Shown piece after piece: positions 1 to 8,483 of a stretch of DNA of 49,555 nt (positions are counted from its first letter, which is position 1; every line of letters begins with the position of its first letter). The notes below the pieces were generated by a model. It saw only the letters and a list, made by a program, of their open reading frames with translations, was not told the DNA's origin and ran no database searches. This DNA is from Erysipelotrichaceae bacterium (GTDB lineage Bacteria; Bacillota_I; Bacilli_A; Erysipelotrichales; Erysipelotrichaceae). Both the position numbers and the translations under genes were made by a program. The stretch lies in contig JALEZD010000007.1 of assembly GCA_022772735.1 (NCBI GenBank), positions 1-49,555 on the forward strand, read 5' to 3'.

Positions 1-411
1 ATCCTTTAAAACTTCAAGTTCTTCTACACCTTTTTCATAATTACTTTTATCAATGGTAATTGATATTTCTTCAATTTTTATCCCATATTCATAATATTCT
101 TTTAATAATTCCTTTATTTCTTCATCTTTACCATTATATTTATATTCCTTAAATCTTTTACCTACATTTCTATAATCAACAATCCATTCTTTTTCACAAA
201 TGTTAGCTGACATATAAAGCTCTTTTAAATACTGTTCATCTTCCTTCATTAACTTTAAAAGTTCTTTTTCTTCTTTGTTTTGTTCGATTATTTTATCAAT
301 TATAGCTGTTTCATTTATTATCTTTTTTACGCTTGAACAGTTTCTAATAAATAATAAAATCAATATGATAAGTATTATAAAAATTAAAATTTTTTTCCTT
401 TGTTTTTTCAT
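1..411 (-). CDS. Membrane-anchored hypothetical protein, C-terminus cut by window edge
   Basis: An uninterrupted frame of 137 codons runs from an ATG at 409-411 off the left edge, so the C-terminus is missing. It begins MKKQRKKILIFIILIILIL, a basic start followed by one hydrophobic helix to about residue 22, which reads as a signal anchor. The rest is charged and rich in Glu and Lys, probably helical and outside the membrane. A Shine-Dalgarno AAGGGG lies just upstream. I do not recognise the family. It lies downstream of the sugar importer operon but behind that operon's terminator, so it is probably a separate unit. Confidence 0.6.
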   Translation of the reverse strand, partial: MKKQRKKILIFIILIILILLFIRNCSSVKKIINETAIIDKIIEQNKEEKELLKLMKEDEQYLKELYMSANICEKEWIVDYRNVGKRFKEYKYNGKDEEIKELLKEYYEYGIKIEEISITIDKSNYEKGVEELEVLKD

Positions 412-459
412 ATAATGTATCCCCTTACATATACTATATTATCTATTCAATGTTTTTAA

Positions 460-513
460 AACAAAAATCTGGTATTTACTGTTTTTAAATCAAAACACAT
501 TAAAATACCAGAT
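460..513 (-). terminator. Intrinsic terminator of the sugar ABC importer operon
   Basis: Perfect 11-bp arms (467-477 ATCTGGTATTT and 503-513 AAATACCAGAT) enclose a 25-base loop. On the minus strand the stem is followed by a T-rich tract. It lies just past the stop of the last permease gene and before the next minus-strand gene. Confidence 0.7.
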
Positions 514-525
514 ATAAATTAAATA

Positions 526-1353
526 TTATCCTTTTACAGCCCCAATTGTTATACCCTGTGTAAAAGATTTTTGGAAGGCAATAAACATTACTACGATTGG
601 AATAGCCGCAAGTGATGCTCCTGCCATAAGTACCCCATAATCAGTCGCAAATTCACCCTGCAATGTCGCAAGTCCAAGTTGCAATGTTAAATTACTTCTT
701 GCATTTAACATTATAAGTTGTAAAAAGTAATCATTCCAAGAACTAATAAATGTAAAAATCGCTAGTGCTGCAATTCCAGGTTTAACCATAGGAATTACAA
801 TATCAGTAAATATTTTTATTTCTGAACAACCATCAATTTTAGCAGCTTCTAAAAGCTCACTTGGAACAATTTCAGAAAACTGCTTCATTAAAAATATCCC
901 AAATGGCCATCCAATTGCAGGTAAAATAACTGCCCACAATGTGTTATGAAACCCCATAAAACTTACTTGTTTAACAAGAGGAACAAGTACAACCTGTTTT
1001 GGTAGTGCCATTGCAAATACAAACATAGAAAACAAGAACTTATCACCATAAAATCTTTTCTTTGCTAGAACATATCCTGCTGCTGCAGAAACTAAGCACA
1101 CTAACAACATTGTTGTAATAGAGATGAATATAGAATTAAATAACCATTGCCATGCAGGTTGTTTAAATAACACTTGCCAACTTTCAAGAGTAGGCTTGCT
1201 AACAAACCATATTGGTGGAAGTTTTAAATTATCAGCCCTTGTTTTAAAAGAACCAGTAATTACCCAATAAAAAGGAAATATAAATACTACAGTCAAAATA
1301 GTTAACAAACTCATTGATGAAATGTTAAATATAGCTCTTTTTAACTTTTCCAT
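526..1353 (-). CDS. ABC sugar importer, MalG-type permease (probably sialic acid)
   Basis: Inner-membrane permease of the carbohydrate uptake family 1, 275 residues as usual for MalG/UgpE-type proteins. About six hydrophobic segments are visible. The cytoplasmic EAA loop, which contacts the ATPase, is seen as EAAKIDGCSEIK then PMVKPG near residues 168-195. Its ATG shares one base with the stop of the upstream permease gene, and its AAGGAGG ribosome site lies inside that gene's end, so the two are translationally coupled. Substrate is inferred from the divergent sialic acid catabolic genes; systems such as pneumococcal SatABC have the same design. No ATPase gene is nearby, so a shared MsmK-like ATPase encoded elsewhere is likely (inference). 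Confidence 0.88.
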   Translation of the reverse strand: MEKLKRAIFNISSMSLLTILTVVFIFPFYWVITGSFKTRADNLKLPPIWFVSKPTLESWQVLFKQPAWQWLFNSIFISITTMLLVCLVSAAAGYVLAKKRFYGDKFLFSMFVFAMALPKQVVLVPLVKQVSFMGFHNTLWAVILPAIGWPFGIFLMKQFSEIVPSELLEAAKIDGCSEIKIFTDIVIPMVKPGIAALAIFTFISSWNDYFLQLIMLNARSNLTLQLGLATLQGEFATDYGVLMAGASLAAIPIVVMFIAFQKSFTQGITIGAVKG

Positions 1354-2294
1354 TATTTAACCTCCTTTTCAGTAAACACTTTAAATTGAATTAAACTGAA
1401 TATACCAATTATTATTGCTAGTACAACCCCCATTGCATTAGCATATCCAAATTTATATTGTTTAAATGCAGTTTCATATACTAGATACATAATTGTACTT
1501 GTATTATAATTTGGACCACCACTAGTTAATAATTGTATTAAAGAGAAACATTGGAATGTATTAATTGTTGTAATAACAACAACATATAAAGTTGTAGGCA
1601 AAATACCAGGCCATTTAACATATTTAAATACTTGCCAATCTGTTGCACCATCAATTTGTGCAGCTTCAACCTGTGATACATCTAAATTACCTAATGCAGC
1701 TATATATAAAATTATTGGTTGACCAACTGATGTTGTTATTAAGATGATAACTATCGCCCAAAATGCAAATCTTTTATCACCCAGCCATTGTATTTCTTGT
1801 GCAATAACTCCTGCCCTCATTAAAACATAATTTAAAACACCACTATATGGATCAAACATCCATTTCCATACAACTACAACTGCAACTGTACCAGTAACTA
1901 CAGGCAAATAAAATATACCTCTAAATACGCTTCTTAAAACTGCATTCTTTTTATAAAGAACAACCGCAGTAAATAAGCTAAATATAACTATTATTGGAAC
2001 AGCAACTAAAACCAAAACAACTGTATTTTTTAATGATTTTAAAAATATTTCATTTGAAAACAGTTTAATATAATTATTTAAGAATACAAATTCAAATTTC
2101 TTATTTGTATAATTAAACAAACTTGTAACAACACCTGTAATTATTGGTATTACAACAAATAAACTAAAGAATGCCAAGGCAGGTGCTAAAAATAAATAAG
2201 ATGTTACTGTCTGCCTTTTATCAATAGAAAGATTTTTATACCAATTCCTTATTATATCGAATGGATTTTTACTTTTATTTTTTATCTCATTCAT
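1353..2294 (-). CDS. ABC sugar importer, MalF-type permease (probably sialic acid)
   Basis: Integral membrane permease of 313 residues with an N-terminal cytoplasmic stretch, a first helix near residues 33-55 and about six helices in all. The EAA loop reads EAAQIDGATDWQVFKYVKWP near residues 210-230. It forms the heterodimeric channel with the downstream MalG-type subunit and receives substrate from the lipoprotein encoded upstream. A good Shine-Dalgarno (GGGAGG) precedes the ATG. A hairpin separates it from the binding-protein gene, suggesting lower expression than the binding protein. Substrate assignment rests on gene context. Confidence 0.88.
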   Translation of the reverse strand: MNEIKNKSKNPFDIIRNWYKNLSIDKRQTVTSYLFLAPALAFFSLFVVIPIITGVVTSLFNYTNKKFEFVFLNNYIKLFSNEIFLKSLKNTVVLVLVAVPIIVIFSLFTAVVLYKKNAVLRSVFRGIFYLPVVTGTVAVVVVWKWMFDPYSGVLNYVLMRAGVIAQEIQWLGDKRFAFWAIVIILITTSVGQPIILYIAALGNLDVSQVEAAQIDGATDWQVFKYVKWPGILPTTLYVVVITTINTFQCFSLIQLLTSGGPNYNTSTIMYLVYETAFKQYKFGYANAMGVVLAIIIGIFSLIQFKVFTEKEVK

Positions 2295-2353
2295 AATCTA
2301 TCCTCCCAAGTATTCTATAAAAATTAAGGGGCAATTGCTTGCCCCTTTAGTTA
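2295..2353 (-). terminator. Attenuating hairpin between binding-protein and permease genes
   Basis: Nine-base perfect arms AAGGGGCAA (2326-2334) and TTGCCCCTT (2339-2347) with a TTGC loop, followed on the minus strand by AATTTTTA. It starts right after the binding-protein stop codon. The weak T tract suits partial termination or 3' end protection, which would keep binding-protein mRNA in excess. Confidence 0.75.
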
Positions 2354-3700
2354 TTATTCATCCAAAGTTTCGTTAGCATTATTAGTGAAGTATGCAGCTG
2401 CATCTTCTGGAGTTTTATCTCCTGTTAACATTGCTTGAAGTGATTGCCACCAGAATGGACGCATACTTGCAAAACCATTCACAGTATTGTAGTAAGAACC
2501 ATAGTATCCAGATAATGATGCATAGTATTGCATATTTGCATCACCTTCATATAAATCTCCAAAGCTCTTTCTAACTGGGAAGCAATTTGTTGCTACAACA
2601 TTTTGTTTTCCAATTACTTCATCATCAGCCAAGAATTTTACAAATTCTTTTGCAGCTTGAATTTTAGTTTCATCTTTGTTATTGAAAATTGCATAACCAT
2701 TCACTAGATATTCTAATGTAGGTTTTCCATCTTTTGAAGGAAGTGATACACCAACTGCTTCAATTTTTGATTCATCTAATGCAGCTTGTCTTGCAACATG
2801 TAGGTTTGGTGACCATAAAGCAACAGCCCAGAATGTTGCACTTGTTGGAGTTGAGAAATGATCTAATGCATCATTTGCAGCACCTGCTGTATTTGAAGTT
2901 AACCATCCTTCATCAACACCTTGTTTAACAAGTTTGTATGCTTCAACACCTTCAGTAGTATCCATAGTGTATTTAGTTAAATCTTCATTCATTATTTTAG
3001 CACCAGTTAAGTTTGAAATAAATGCACGAGTACCTTGGTCTCCACCTTGTGCCCCAGCATAAATTTCTACACCTTTGTAACCTTTTGATGCCATTTCTTT
3101 AGAAAGAGCTATGAACTCTTCAGTTGTCCAAGTTCTATCACCTTCAAGATTAACTTTATCTAAAAGACCAGCTTCTTCTAATGCTGTTTTATTTACCGCC
3201 ATAACAAATGGTGCAGCACTTGTTGGATACATCCAATAATTTGTTCCATCAGAAGATGCTTGTAAAATGTTTTTACTTGCAATATCAGCTTCAAGACCTG
3301 TTTCAGCATATAAATCATTTAATGGTACTAAATAACCACTTGTTCCATAATCGATAATTCTACCAGGTGCATCGAATAATACATCTGGAGCTGTTCCACC
3401 TTGAATTGCAGTTACAATTTTTTCTGGACCATTTTGGAAATCGATCATTTCTACATTAACTTTAATATTAGGATATTTTTCGTTGAATGCAGCTACTAGG
3501 CTTTCTTCATACTTACCAGCCACTCCATCAACTGTTTTAAAAGTTGGGAATGCCCACCAAGTGATTTCTGCCTCTAATTGAGTTAAATCTGTTGTTTCTG
3601 TTCCACTCTCTGCAGTCTTTGTTTCTTCTTTGTTTGAAGAACAGGCTACAAGATTGAATGAAACAAGCATTGCTAGTAAAGATACTAATAACTTTTTCAT
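2354..3700 (-). CDS. Extracellular sugar-binding lipoprotein of the ABC importer
   Basis: Solute-binding protein, family 1 (MalE-like), 448 residues from the ATG at 3700; a longer reading from 3721 is possible but GGAGGAAATT sits exactly before 3700. The start MKKLLVSLLAMLVSFNLVAC is a lipoprotein signal peptide with lipobox LVAC, so the mature protein is lipid-anchored outside the membrane and hands sugar to the two permeases. The fold is suggested by ITWWAF near the N-terminus, GTAPDVLF, and WWQSLQAM near the C-terminus. It is first in the operon. Sialic acid is the likely substrate because the catabolic genes are divergent from it. Confidence 0.88.
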   Translation of the reverse strand: MKKLLVSLLAMLVSFNLVACSSNKEETKTAESGTETTDLTQLEAEITWWAFPTFKTVDGVAGKYEESLVAAFNEKYPNIKVNVEMIDFQNGPEKIVTAIQGGTAPDVLFDAPGRIIDYGTSGYLVPLNDLYAETGLEADIASKNILQASSDGTNYWMYPTSAAPFVMAVNKTALEEAGLLDKVNLEGDRTWTTEEFIALSKEMASKGYKGVEIYAGAQGGDQGTRAFISNLTGAKIMNEDLTKYTMDTTEGVEAYKLVKQGVDEGWLTSNTAGAANDALDHFSTPTSATFWAVALWSPNLHVARQAALDESKIEAVGVSLPSKDGKPTLEYLVNGYAIFNNKDETKIQAAKEFVKFLADDEVIGKQNVVATNCFPVRKSFGDLYEGDANMQYYASLSGYYGSYYNTVNGFASMRPFWWQSLQAMLTGDKTPEDAAAYFTNNANETLDE

Positions 3701-3739
3701 AATTTCCTCCCTAGTATTCAATCTTTTTGAATGTTTGTT

Positions 3740-3761
3740 CCAAATATCATAAATTATTTGG
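3740..3761. promoter_or_regulatory. Inverted repeat in the 5' leader of the importer operon
   Basis: Arms CCAAATA (3740-3746) and TATTTGG (3755-3761) around eight bases. It lies downstream of the predicted importer -10, so it could be a repressor operator (a NanR/RpiR-type regulator would fit) or a leader hairpin. The regulator gene is not in this window. Confidence 0.4.
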
Positions 3762-3779
3762 AGCGTAACTTACATGCAT

Positions 3780-3808
3780 AATATAACATACACTTTTATA
3801 TTTGTAAA
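3780..3808 (-). promoter_or_regulatory. Promoter of the importer operon
   Basis: On the minus strand, -35 TTTACA (3808-3803), a 17-base spacer and -10 TATATT (3785-3780), with TG one base before the -10 (extended -10). The -35 lies inside the cre-like site. Confidence 0.65.
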
Positions 3809-3816
3809 CGCTTTCC
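3803..3816. promoter_or_regulatory. cre-like site (CcpA operator)
   Basis: TGTAAACGCTTTCC matches the Bacillota catabolite response element (consensus TGNAANCGNTTNCA, read on either strand) at all but one conserved position. It covers the -35 box of the importer promoter, a location expected to repress uptake when glucose is present. CcpA itself is not in the window. Confidence 0.65.
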
Positions 3817-3834
3817 ACAAAAAATATTTTTTCA

Positions 3835-3863
3835 TTTACAAAACTGAACGTAAGTGATATATT
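3835..3863 (+). promoter_or_regulatory. Promoter of the nan catabolic operon
   Basis: -35 TTTACA (3835-3840), 17-base spacer, -10 TATATT (3858-3863), preceded by TGA giving an extended -10. The hexamers are identical to those of the divergent importer promoter, implying matched basal strength. Confidence 0.65.
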
Positions 3864-3925
3864 ATCTTTGAAAATACACTCCATAATTTTATTGGTTTTT
3901 GGAGAAAGTAACCAAAGGAGGAAAA

Positions 3926-4633
3926 ATGAATAAAAACGAAGTATTAGAAAAATTAAAAAAAGGACTTATAATCTCATGTCAAGCACTAGAAGGAGAAGTT
4001 TTCTATAGTGAAAAAGGTGGATTAATGCCTTTATTCGCAAAAGCTGCATTAAAAGCTGGCGCAATAGGTATACGTGCAAATTCAGTAAGAGACATTTTAG
4101 AAATCAAAAAAGAAGTAGACTTACCTATGATTGGTATAATAAAAAAAGATTATCCTGATTTTGAAGCGTATATTACACCAAGTATGGATGAAATTGATGC
4201 ACTTGTTAAAACAAATGTTGAAATTATCGCATTTGATGGCACTAAAAACACTCGTGCAAATAATTTAAGAAACAAAGAATTTATTAGACAAATTAAAGAA
4301 AAATATCCTAATCAACTATTAATGGCTGATATTTCAGACTTTAATGAAGCAAAAGAATGTATAGAAGCTGGTGTTGATTTTGTAGGAACTACACTAAGTG
4401 GATATGTAAAAGGTAATGAAATTATTGATGGTCCAGATTTCCAATTGGTAAAAGATATTGTTGAAAACTTTGATACACCAGTTATTGCAGAAGGAAGAAT
4501 TCATTCACCTGAAGATGCGTTAAAAATGTTAGAAATTGGTGCATTCTGTGTTGTTGTTGGTGGTGCAATTACTAGACCATATGAAATAGCCAAAAGATTT
4601 GTAAACTCAGTAAAAAAATTAGGAGAAAAATAA
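3926..4633 (+). CDS. nanE: N-acetylmannosamine-6-phosphate 2-epimerase
   Basis: Converts ManNAc-6-P to GlcNAc-6-P in the cytoplasm, the last dedicated step of sialic acid breakdown. The 235-residue length and the TIM-barrel pattern fit Nan[12 protein letters not shown] near residue 15, [10 protein letters not shown] near 65 with a candidate catalytic Lys, ADISDFNEA near 140, and [10 protein letters not shown] near 190. I chose the ATG at 3926 because AAAGGAGG sits directly before it; the earlier in-frame ATG at 3899 has no such site. It is first in a tight operon with nanA, yhcH, nanK and an esterase. Confidence 0.93.
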   Translation: MNKNEVLEKLKKGLIISCQALEGEVFYSEKGGLMPLFAKAALKAGAIGIRANSVRDILEIKKEVDLPMIGIIKKDYPDFEAYITPSMDEIDALVKTNVEIIAFDGTKNTRANNLRNKEFIRQIKEKYPNQLLMADISDFNEAKECIEAGVDFVGTTLSGYVKGNEIIDGPDFQLVKDIVENFDTPVIAEGRIHSPEDALKMLEIGAFCVVVGGAITRPYEIAKRFVNSVKKLGEK

Positions 4634-4634
4634 T

Positions 4635-5558
4635 ATGAGTAAATTTAAACATTATGAAATTAAAGGAGTTATCCCTGCATTAGTTACACCATTTGATGAA
4701 AACGAAAACTTTGATGAAAAACGAATGAGAAATTTAGTTAACTTTTTAATAGAACAAAAAGTTAATGGTTTTTATTTGACAGGTTCTACAGGAGAAGGAT
4801 TCTTAATGACTCCAGAAGAAAGAAAAAAAGTTGTTGAAGTTGTAATTGATGAAGTTAAAAACAGAGTTCCTGTTATTGTTCATATTGGTGCAATTTCTAC
4901 AAAAGTTTCTATTGATCTTGCAAAACATGCAGAAAGTGTTGGTGCAGATGCAATAAGTTCTGTTCCTCCTTTCTACTGGAGATTTAGTGAAAACCATATT
5001 TTCAATTATTATAAAGATATTTGTGATTCATGCAATCTTCCTATGATTGTATACAATGTACCTTTAACTGGATTAATGGGATTTGATTTTATTAAAAAAC
5101 TTTCTACTATTGAAAATGTTAAAGGAATAAAATACACAGCTTATACTCATCAAGATATATACAAGTGTAAAGAATTAAAAGAAAATTTTATGGTTTATTC
5201 AGGAGCTGATGAAATGGCTGTATCTGGAATAATAAACGAAGCTGATGGTATTGTTGGTTCATTCTATACAATGTTGCCTGATTTATTTGCAAAATTATTT
5301 GATAATGTTAAAAACAACAAAATAGATGAGGCTCAAAGACTACAAAAAATTGCAGTTGCTTTAATTGAAGCTTCATTAAAATTTGATTACTACTCTGTGA
5401 TTAAAGAAAGTACTAAATGGATGGGTGTTGATTCTGGTTATGTAAGAAAGCCATTTATAAATGTCACTAATGAACAGTTAGAAATAGTTAAATCAGATTT
5501 TAAAGCAATTAAAGAAAAATATAATGCGGATGATATTTTGGTGCTTAAAAACTTATGA
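4635..5558 (+). CDS. nanA: N-acetylneuraminate lyase
   Basis: Cytoplasmic class I aldolase that splits N-acetylneuraminate into ManNAc and pyruvate. The 307-residue protein carries the family signatures: GSTGE at 50-54 for the pyruvate carboxylate, catalytic Tyr140 in VYNVP, and the Schiff-base Lys166 in KGIKYT. These residues are spaced as in E. coli NanA (Tyr137, Lys165), which separates it from dihydrodipicolinate synthases, as does the sialic acid operon. It begins one base after the nanE stop and its own stop overlaps the next start (ATGA). Confidence 0.93.
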   Translation: MSKFKHYEIKGVIPALVTPFDENENFDEKRMRNLVNFLIEQKVNGFYLTGSTGEGFLMTPEERKKVVEVVIDEVKNRVPVIVHIGAISTKVSIDLAKHAESVGADAISSVPPFYWRFSENHIFNYYKDICDSCNLPMIVYNVPLTGLMGFDFIKKLSTIENVKGIKYTAYTHQDIYKCKELKENFMVYSGADEMAVSGIINEADGIVGSFYTMLPDLFAKLFDNVKNNKIDEAQRLQKIAVALIEASLKFDYYSVIKESTKWMGVDSGYVRKPFINVTNEQLEIVKSDFKAIKEKYNADDILVLKNL

Positions 5559-6001
5559 TTTTAGGAAATATTAAAGATATTAAAAGATATTTAGGAATCA
5601 ATAAGAATTTAGATAGTGCAATTAATTTTATTTTGTGTAATGATTTATCAATACTACCATTAGGCATTACATCAATAAATGATAATTGTTATTTAAACAT
5701 AATGGAATATTCAATAGAAGATAGCGAAAACACTCTGTTTGAATGTCATAAATTATGGGGTGATATTCACTTATGTATAAAAGGTGAAGAAGCCATCGCA
5801 ATTACTGACTTACAAAATTTAAACATTTGTGAAGAATATAATGAAGAAAAAGATATTATGTTTGGAACTTCAGACGATTTTGTAAAATATAAAATTGACT
5901 ACAATCACTTTGCGATTGTATTTAATGATGATCCTCATAAAGTAAAAGTTTTTACAAAAGATAGATTTATAAAAAAAGCTGTCTTTAAATTTAAAATTTA
6001 G
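5555..6001 (+). CDS. YhcH/YjgK/YiaL family protein (NanQ-like sialic acid anomerase)
   Basis: A 148-residue cupin-like beta-sandwich protein of the YhcH/YiaL family. The family core is visible as ECHKLWGDIHLCIKGEE near residues 63-79, where His, Asp and His side chains form the putative metal site, and HFAIVFNDDPHKV near 117-130. E. coli NanQ of this family speeds the anomer change of Neu5Ac released by the transport route, feeding the lyase with the right form. Overlap with nanA by four bases and its place before nanK support that role. It has no signal peptide and acts in the cytoplasm. Confidence 0.85.
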   Translation: MILGNIKDIKRYLGINKNLDSAINFILCNDLSILPLGITSINDNCYLNIMEYSIEDSENTLFECHKLWGDIHLCIKGEEAIAITDLQNLNICEEYNEEKDIMFGTSDDFVKYKIDYNHFAIVFNDDPHKVKVFTKDRFIKKAVFKFKI

Positions 6002-6011
6002 GAGGCTACTT

Positions 6012-6878
6012 ATGAAAAAGTATTTAGGAATTGATATCGGTGGGACTGATGTAAAACTTGGTATAGTTAATGAAAATGGTGAAATTTTAAGAAAAGCCAG
6101 TTATAGTGTAAATTTTGATAATTATGTTACACCAATTTTAAATACCGTATTAATAAAAGCCGAAGAGTTTTTAAATAATGAAGAAATTTTAGGGATTGGT
6201 GTTTCTGCGACAGGGCAAATTGATGATAAATCTGGAGTTGTTATTGGAACTTCAGGTTTTTTACCAAACTATTTAAATTCAGAAATAAAAAAAGAATTAG
6301 AATTAAAATTCAACAAAAAAGTATATGTAGCAAATGATGGAAACTGCATGATTATTGGAGAAAGATGGAAAAACAAATTAGATTCCTCTAATATAATTGG
6401 AGTTGTCATTGGAACTGGTATTGGTGGAGGAATAATTGTAAATAACCAGATTTTACTTGGCGAAAAAGGTATTGCAGGTGAAATTGGTCAAATTACAATT
6501 ACAGGTGGAAAGTTTGAAGATTTAGCTTCAACACGAGCATTAGTAAATAGAATTAAAAATATTGTGAAAAAAGACGATATTAATGGGAAGTGGATTTTTA
6601 ATAATTTAGATAACAAACAAATATATGAAGAATATAATAAGTGGTTAGATGATGTATGTGAAGGGTTAGTATCATTAATTCATATATTTAATCCATCATG
6701 TATTATTATTGGTGGAGGAATTAGTTTACAACATGAATTATTTATTAAACCTTTAGAAGCCAAAATTAAAAATAAAGCACTAATTCGTTTTCATGAAAAC
6801 CTAAAGGTTATACCTGCTTCTTTAGGAAATGATGCTGGTTTGATTGGAGCAGTATTCAATTTAATTAGCCATGAGTAA
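6012..6878 (+). CDS. nanK: ROK-family N-acetylmannosamine kinase
   Basis: Phosphorylates ManNAc with ATP to ManNAc-6-P, linking NanA to NanE. The 288-residue protein starts with the ROK phosphate loop DIGGTDVKLG (residues 8-17), has the catalytic Asp109 in VANDG and a second ATP motif GTGIGGG at 134-140. The usual ROK zinc knuckle CXCGXXGCXE is absent and the usual GEIGH is GEIGQ (156-160), so this is a zinc-free ROK protein. A GGAGG site precedes the ATG. Glucokinase or another amino-sugar kinase is possible by family, but the operon makes NanK by far the best call. Confidence 0.87.
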   Translation: MKKYLGIDIGGTDVKLGIVNENGEILRKASYSVNFDNYVTPILNTVLIKAEEFLNNEEILGIGVSATGQIDDKSGVVIGTSGFLPNYLNSEIKKELELKFNKKVYVANDGNCMIIGERWKNKLDSSNIIGVVIGTGIGGGIIVNNQILLGEKGIAGEIGQITITGGKFEDLASTRALVNRIKNIVKKDDINGKWIFNNLDNKQIYEEYNKWLDDVCEGLVSLIHIFNPSCIIIGGGISLQHELFIKPLEAKIKNKALIRFHENLKVIPASLGNDAGLIGAVFNLISHE

Positions 6879-7731
6879 ATATATTGTACTTTGTATTTCT
6901 GGTCAATCTAATGCTGTTGGATATGATGAATCAGTAATTGATGAGAATTATATAAAAAAGTTCAATACCAACAGAATTTTTCAATTAGGATTTTTTGATG
7001 ATAAAAATTTACAAATAATTCCACTAAATGAAGTTACTCATAGCTTTCAAGATATGAGACCATTTTCAAATCCAAATAACTATCTAGAAAATTTAGGTAC
7101 AAAAGGTATTCAATTACCTCTTGCCAATTTACTATTAAGATATATACCTGAAGATTATAAAATTTTAATTATTACTTGTGCATATGGTGGTACGGGATTT
7201 TTATCTGATAAAACCGGTAGCTATGATAGTGAAAACCTAAAACCTATAAATACTAAGTATTGGGATGTAGAATCTCCATTTTACTTAGCTTTAAAAGATA
7301 GATTAGAATATGTTTTAAACTTAAATGAAAATAATTTATTTTTAGGAACAATCTGGATACAAGGTGAAAATGACTTTGAAAATAGTAATGAACATTGTAA
7401 TAAGTTTAAAGAGATGACTGATGATTTCTTTTTACACTTTAAAAACAAATTTCCTAATAGAGTTTATAAAGGAAATTGGAATAAAAACATTTGGTATAAT
7501 GTTGAAACTGTATCATATTGGTATGAATATGAAGGTTGTAAAAACATTTGGAAAAATTACAAAAATTGGAACTTAAAAACATATGTACCAATCCCAAAAG
7601 AAACATATTCAAACGCAATAAACGGAACAGGTATAACATCTAAAAATTTATTCAGTCATTTTGGAAATAATTCATTTGTAGATGTTATTTCATTGGAAGT
7701 TATTAAAGCTATTTCTAAAAGGTTTGTATAA
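6871..7731 (+). CDS. SGNH-type sialate O-acetylesterase
   Basis: Removes O-acetyl groups from host sialic acids so that they can enter the lyase pathway. The 286-residue protein has the SASA/SGNH block I serine in SGQSNAVG (Ser13), the block with TCAYGGTGF near 102-110, and WIQGEND at 162-168. A late SHFGN near residue 263 may supply the catalytic His. There is no signal peptide, so it should act inside the cell on imported sugar. It overlaps nanK by eight bases and ends the operon. Confidence 0.82.
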   Translation: MSKYIVLCISGQSNAVGYDESVIDENYIKKFNTNRIFQLGFFDDKNLQIIPLNEVTHSFQDMRPFSNPNNYLENLGTKGIQLPLANLLLRYIPEDYKILIITCAYGGTGFLSDKTGSYDSENLKPINTKYWDVESPFYLALKDRLEYVLNLNENNLFLGTIWIQGENDFENSNEHCNKFKEMTDDFFLHFKNKFPNRVYKGNWNKNIWYNVETVSYWYEYEGCKNIWKNYKNWNLKTYVPIPKETYSNAINGTGITSKNLFSHFGNNSFVDVISLEVIKAISKRFV

Positions 7732-7746
7732 ACAAATCTTTTTTTA
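7719..7746 (+). terminator. Terminator of the nan operon
   Basis: Stem AAGGTTTGT (7719-7727) with ACAAATCTT (7732-7740), one G-T pair, loop ATAA, then a T tract. The loop contains the esterase stop codon, so the terminator overlaps the gene end. Confidence 0.75.
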
Positions 7747-8421
7747 ATGGTAAAAAATCCAATGTAAGTACGCTTCCTCTTCATCTTCAAATTCTTCTTG
7801 ATAATCAATATAAAATTCATCCGGATCATCATATAATTCTGCATGATATTCCTCATCTATTTTTTCGCTATTATCATATCTTAAAGGTTGAATATTTTGT
7901 TTATCTATATTTAAACTCCATAAATCATTTCTATCACTTATTACATAATCATCTTTTCCATTTAAAGTAATTATTCTATATGTGTAAAATTGTGGATCAA
8001 AAACTAATCTATTTATATTAATTTTTTCATAGAACATAAAATCAATACTTGAATACCCCATAATATCGATAAGATTAGATGAATTAATTTTTTCAATTAA
8101 TTCAATACTTTTCTCATTATAAAACTCCTTAGTATTAACCAATACCATGTCAGAATTACTATTTAAATATTCAATTGGATATACAGCTATTATTTCATTA
8201 TCTGAAAGGTATTTATCATCAATATATTCAAAATAAAAATATTCACTTTCTAATTTTGAACATAACACTTTTGCACCAATTTCAATTTTAGGGATTTCAA
8301 CTTTAATAACAGTTTTTTCATCATTATTTTTATTAGTTTCTTTAGTAAAGATATAATTCAAAACTAATATACACTGTACTATTATTAGTATGATTACTAT
8401 AATTCTAAGTATTTTCTTCAT
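7744..8421 (-). CDS. Signal-anchored hypothetical protein
   Basis: 225 residues, family not recognised. The N-terminus MKKILRIIVIILIIVQCIL is a single membrane helix, followed by a polar extracellular region with many Tyr, Asp and Glu. The C-terminus is strongly acidic (EEFEDEEEAYLHW). There is no Shine-Dalgarno before the ATG; instead a -10-like TAAAAT lies exactly six bases upstream, which suggests a leaderless mRNA. It is convergent with the nan operon and divergent from htpG, and the two promoters share their -35 region. Confidence 0.65.
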   Translation of the reverse strand: MKKILRIIVIILIIVQCILVLNYIFTKETNKNNDEKTVIKVEIPKIEIGAKVLCSKLESEYFYFEYIDDKYLSDNEIIAVYPIEYLNSNSDMVLVNTKEFYNEKSIELIEKINSSNLIDIMGYSSIDFMFYEKININRLVFDPQFYTYRIITLNGKDDYVISDRNDLWSLNIDKQNIQPLRYDNSEKIDEEYHAELYDDPDEFYIDYQEEFEDEEEAYLHWIFYH

Positions 8422-8427
8422 ATATAT

Positions 8428-8457
8428 ATTTTATTAAAACTTTCTAATTATTGTAAA
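8428..8457 (-). promoter_or_regulatory. Putative promoter giving a leaderless mRNA for the anchored protein
   Basis: Minus strand -35 TTTACA (8457-8452), 18-base spacer, -10 TAAAAT (8433-8428), then six bases to the ATG at 8421. No ribosome site is present. Confidence 0.45.
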
Positions 8458-8479
8458 CAAATTTAAAAAGTGATATATT
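8451..8479 (+). promoter_or_regulatory. htpG promoter
   Basis: -35 TTGTAA (8451-8456), 17-base spacer, extended -10 TGA-TATATT (8474-8479). The 14 bases AAGTGATATATTAT around the -10 also occur unchanged in the nanE promoter. Confidence 0.65.
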
Positions 8480-8483
8480 ATAT

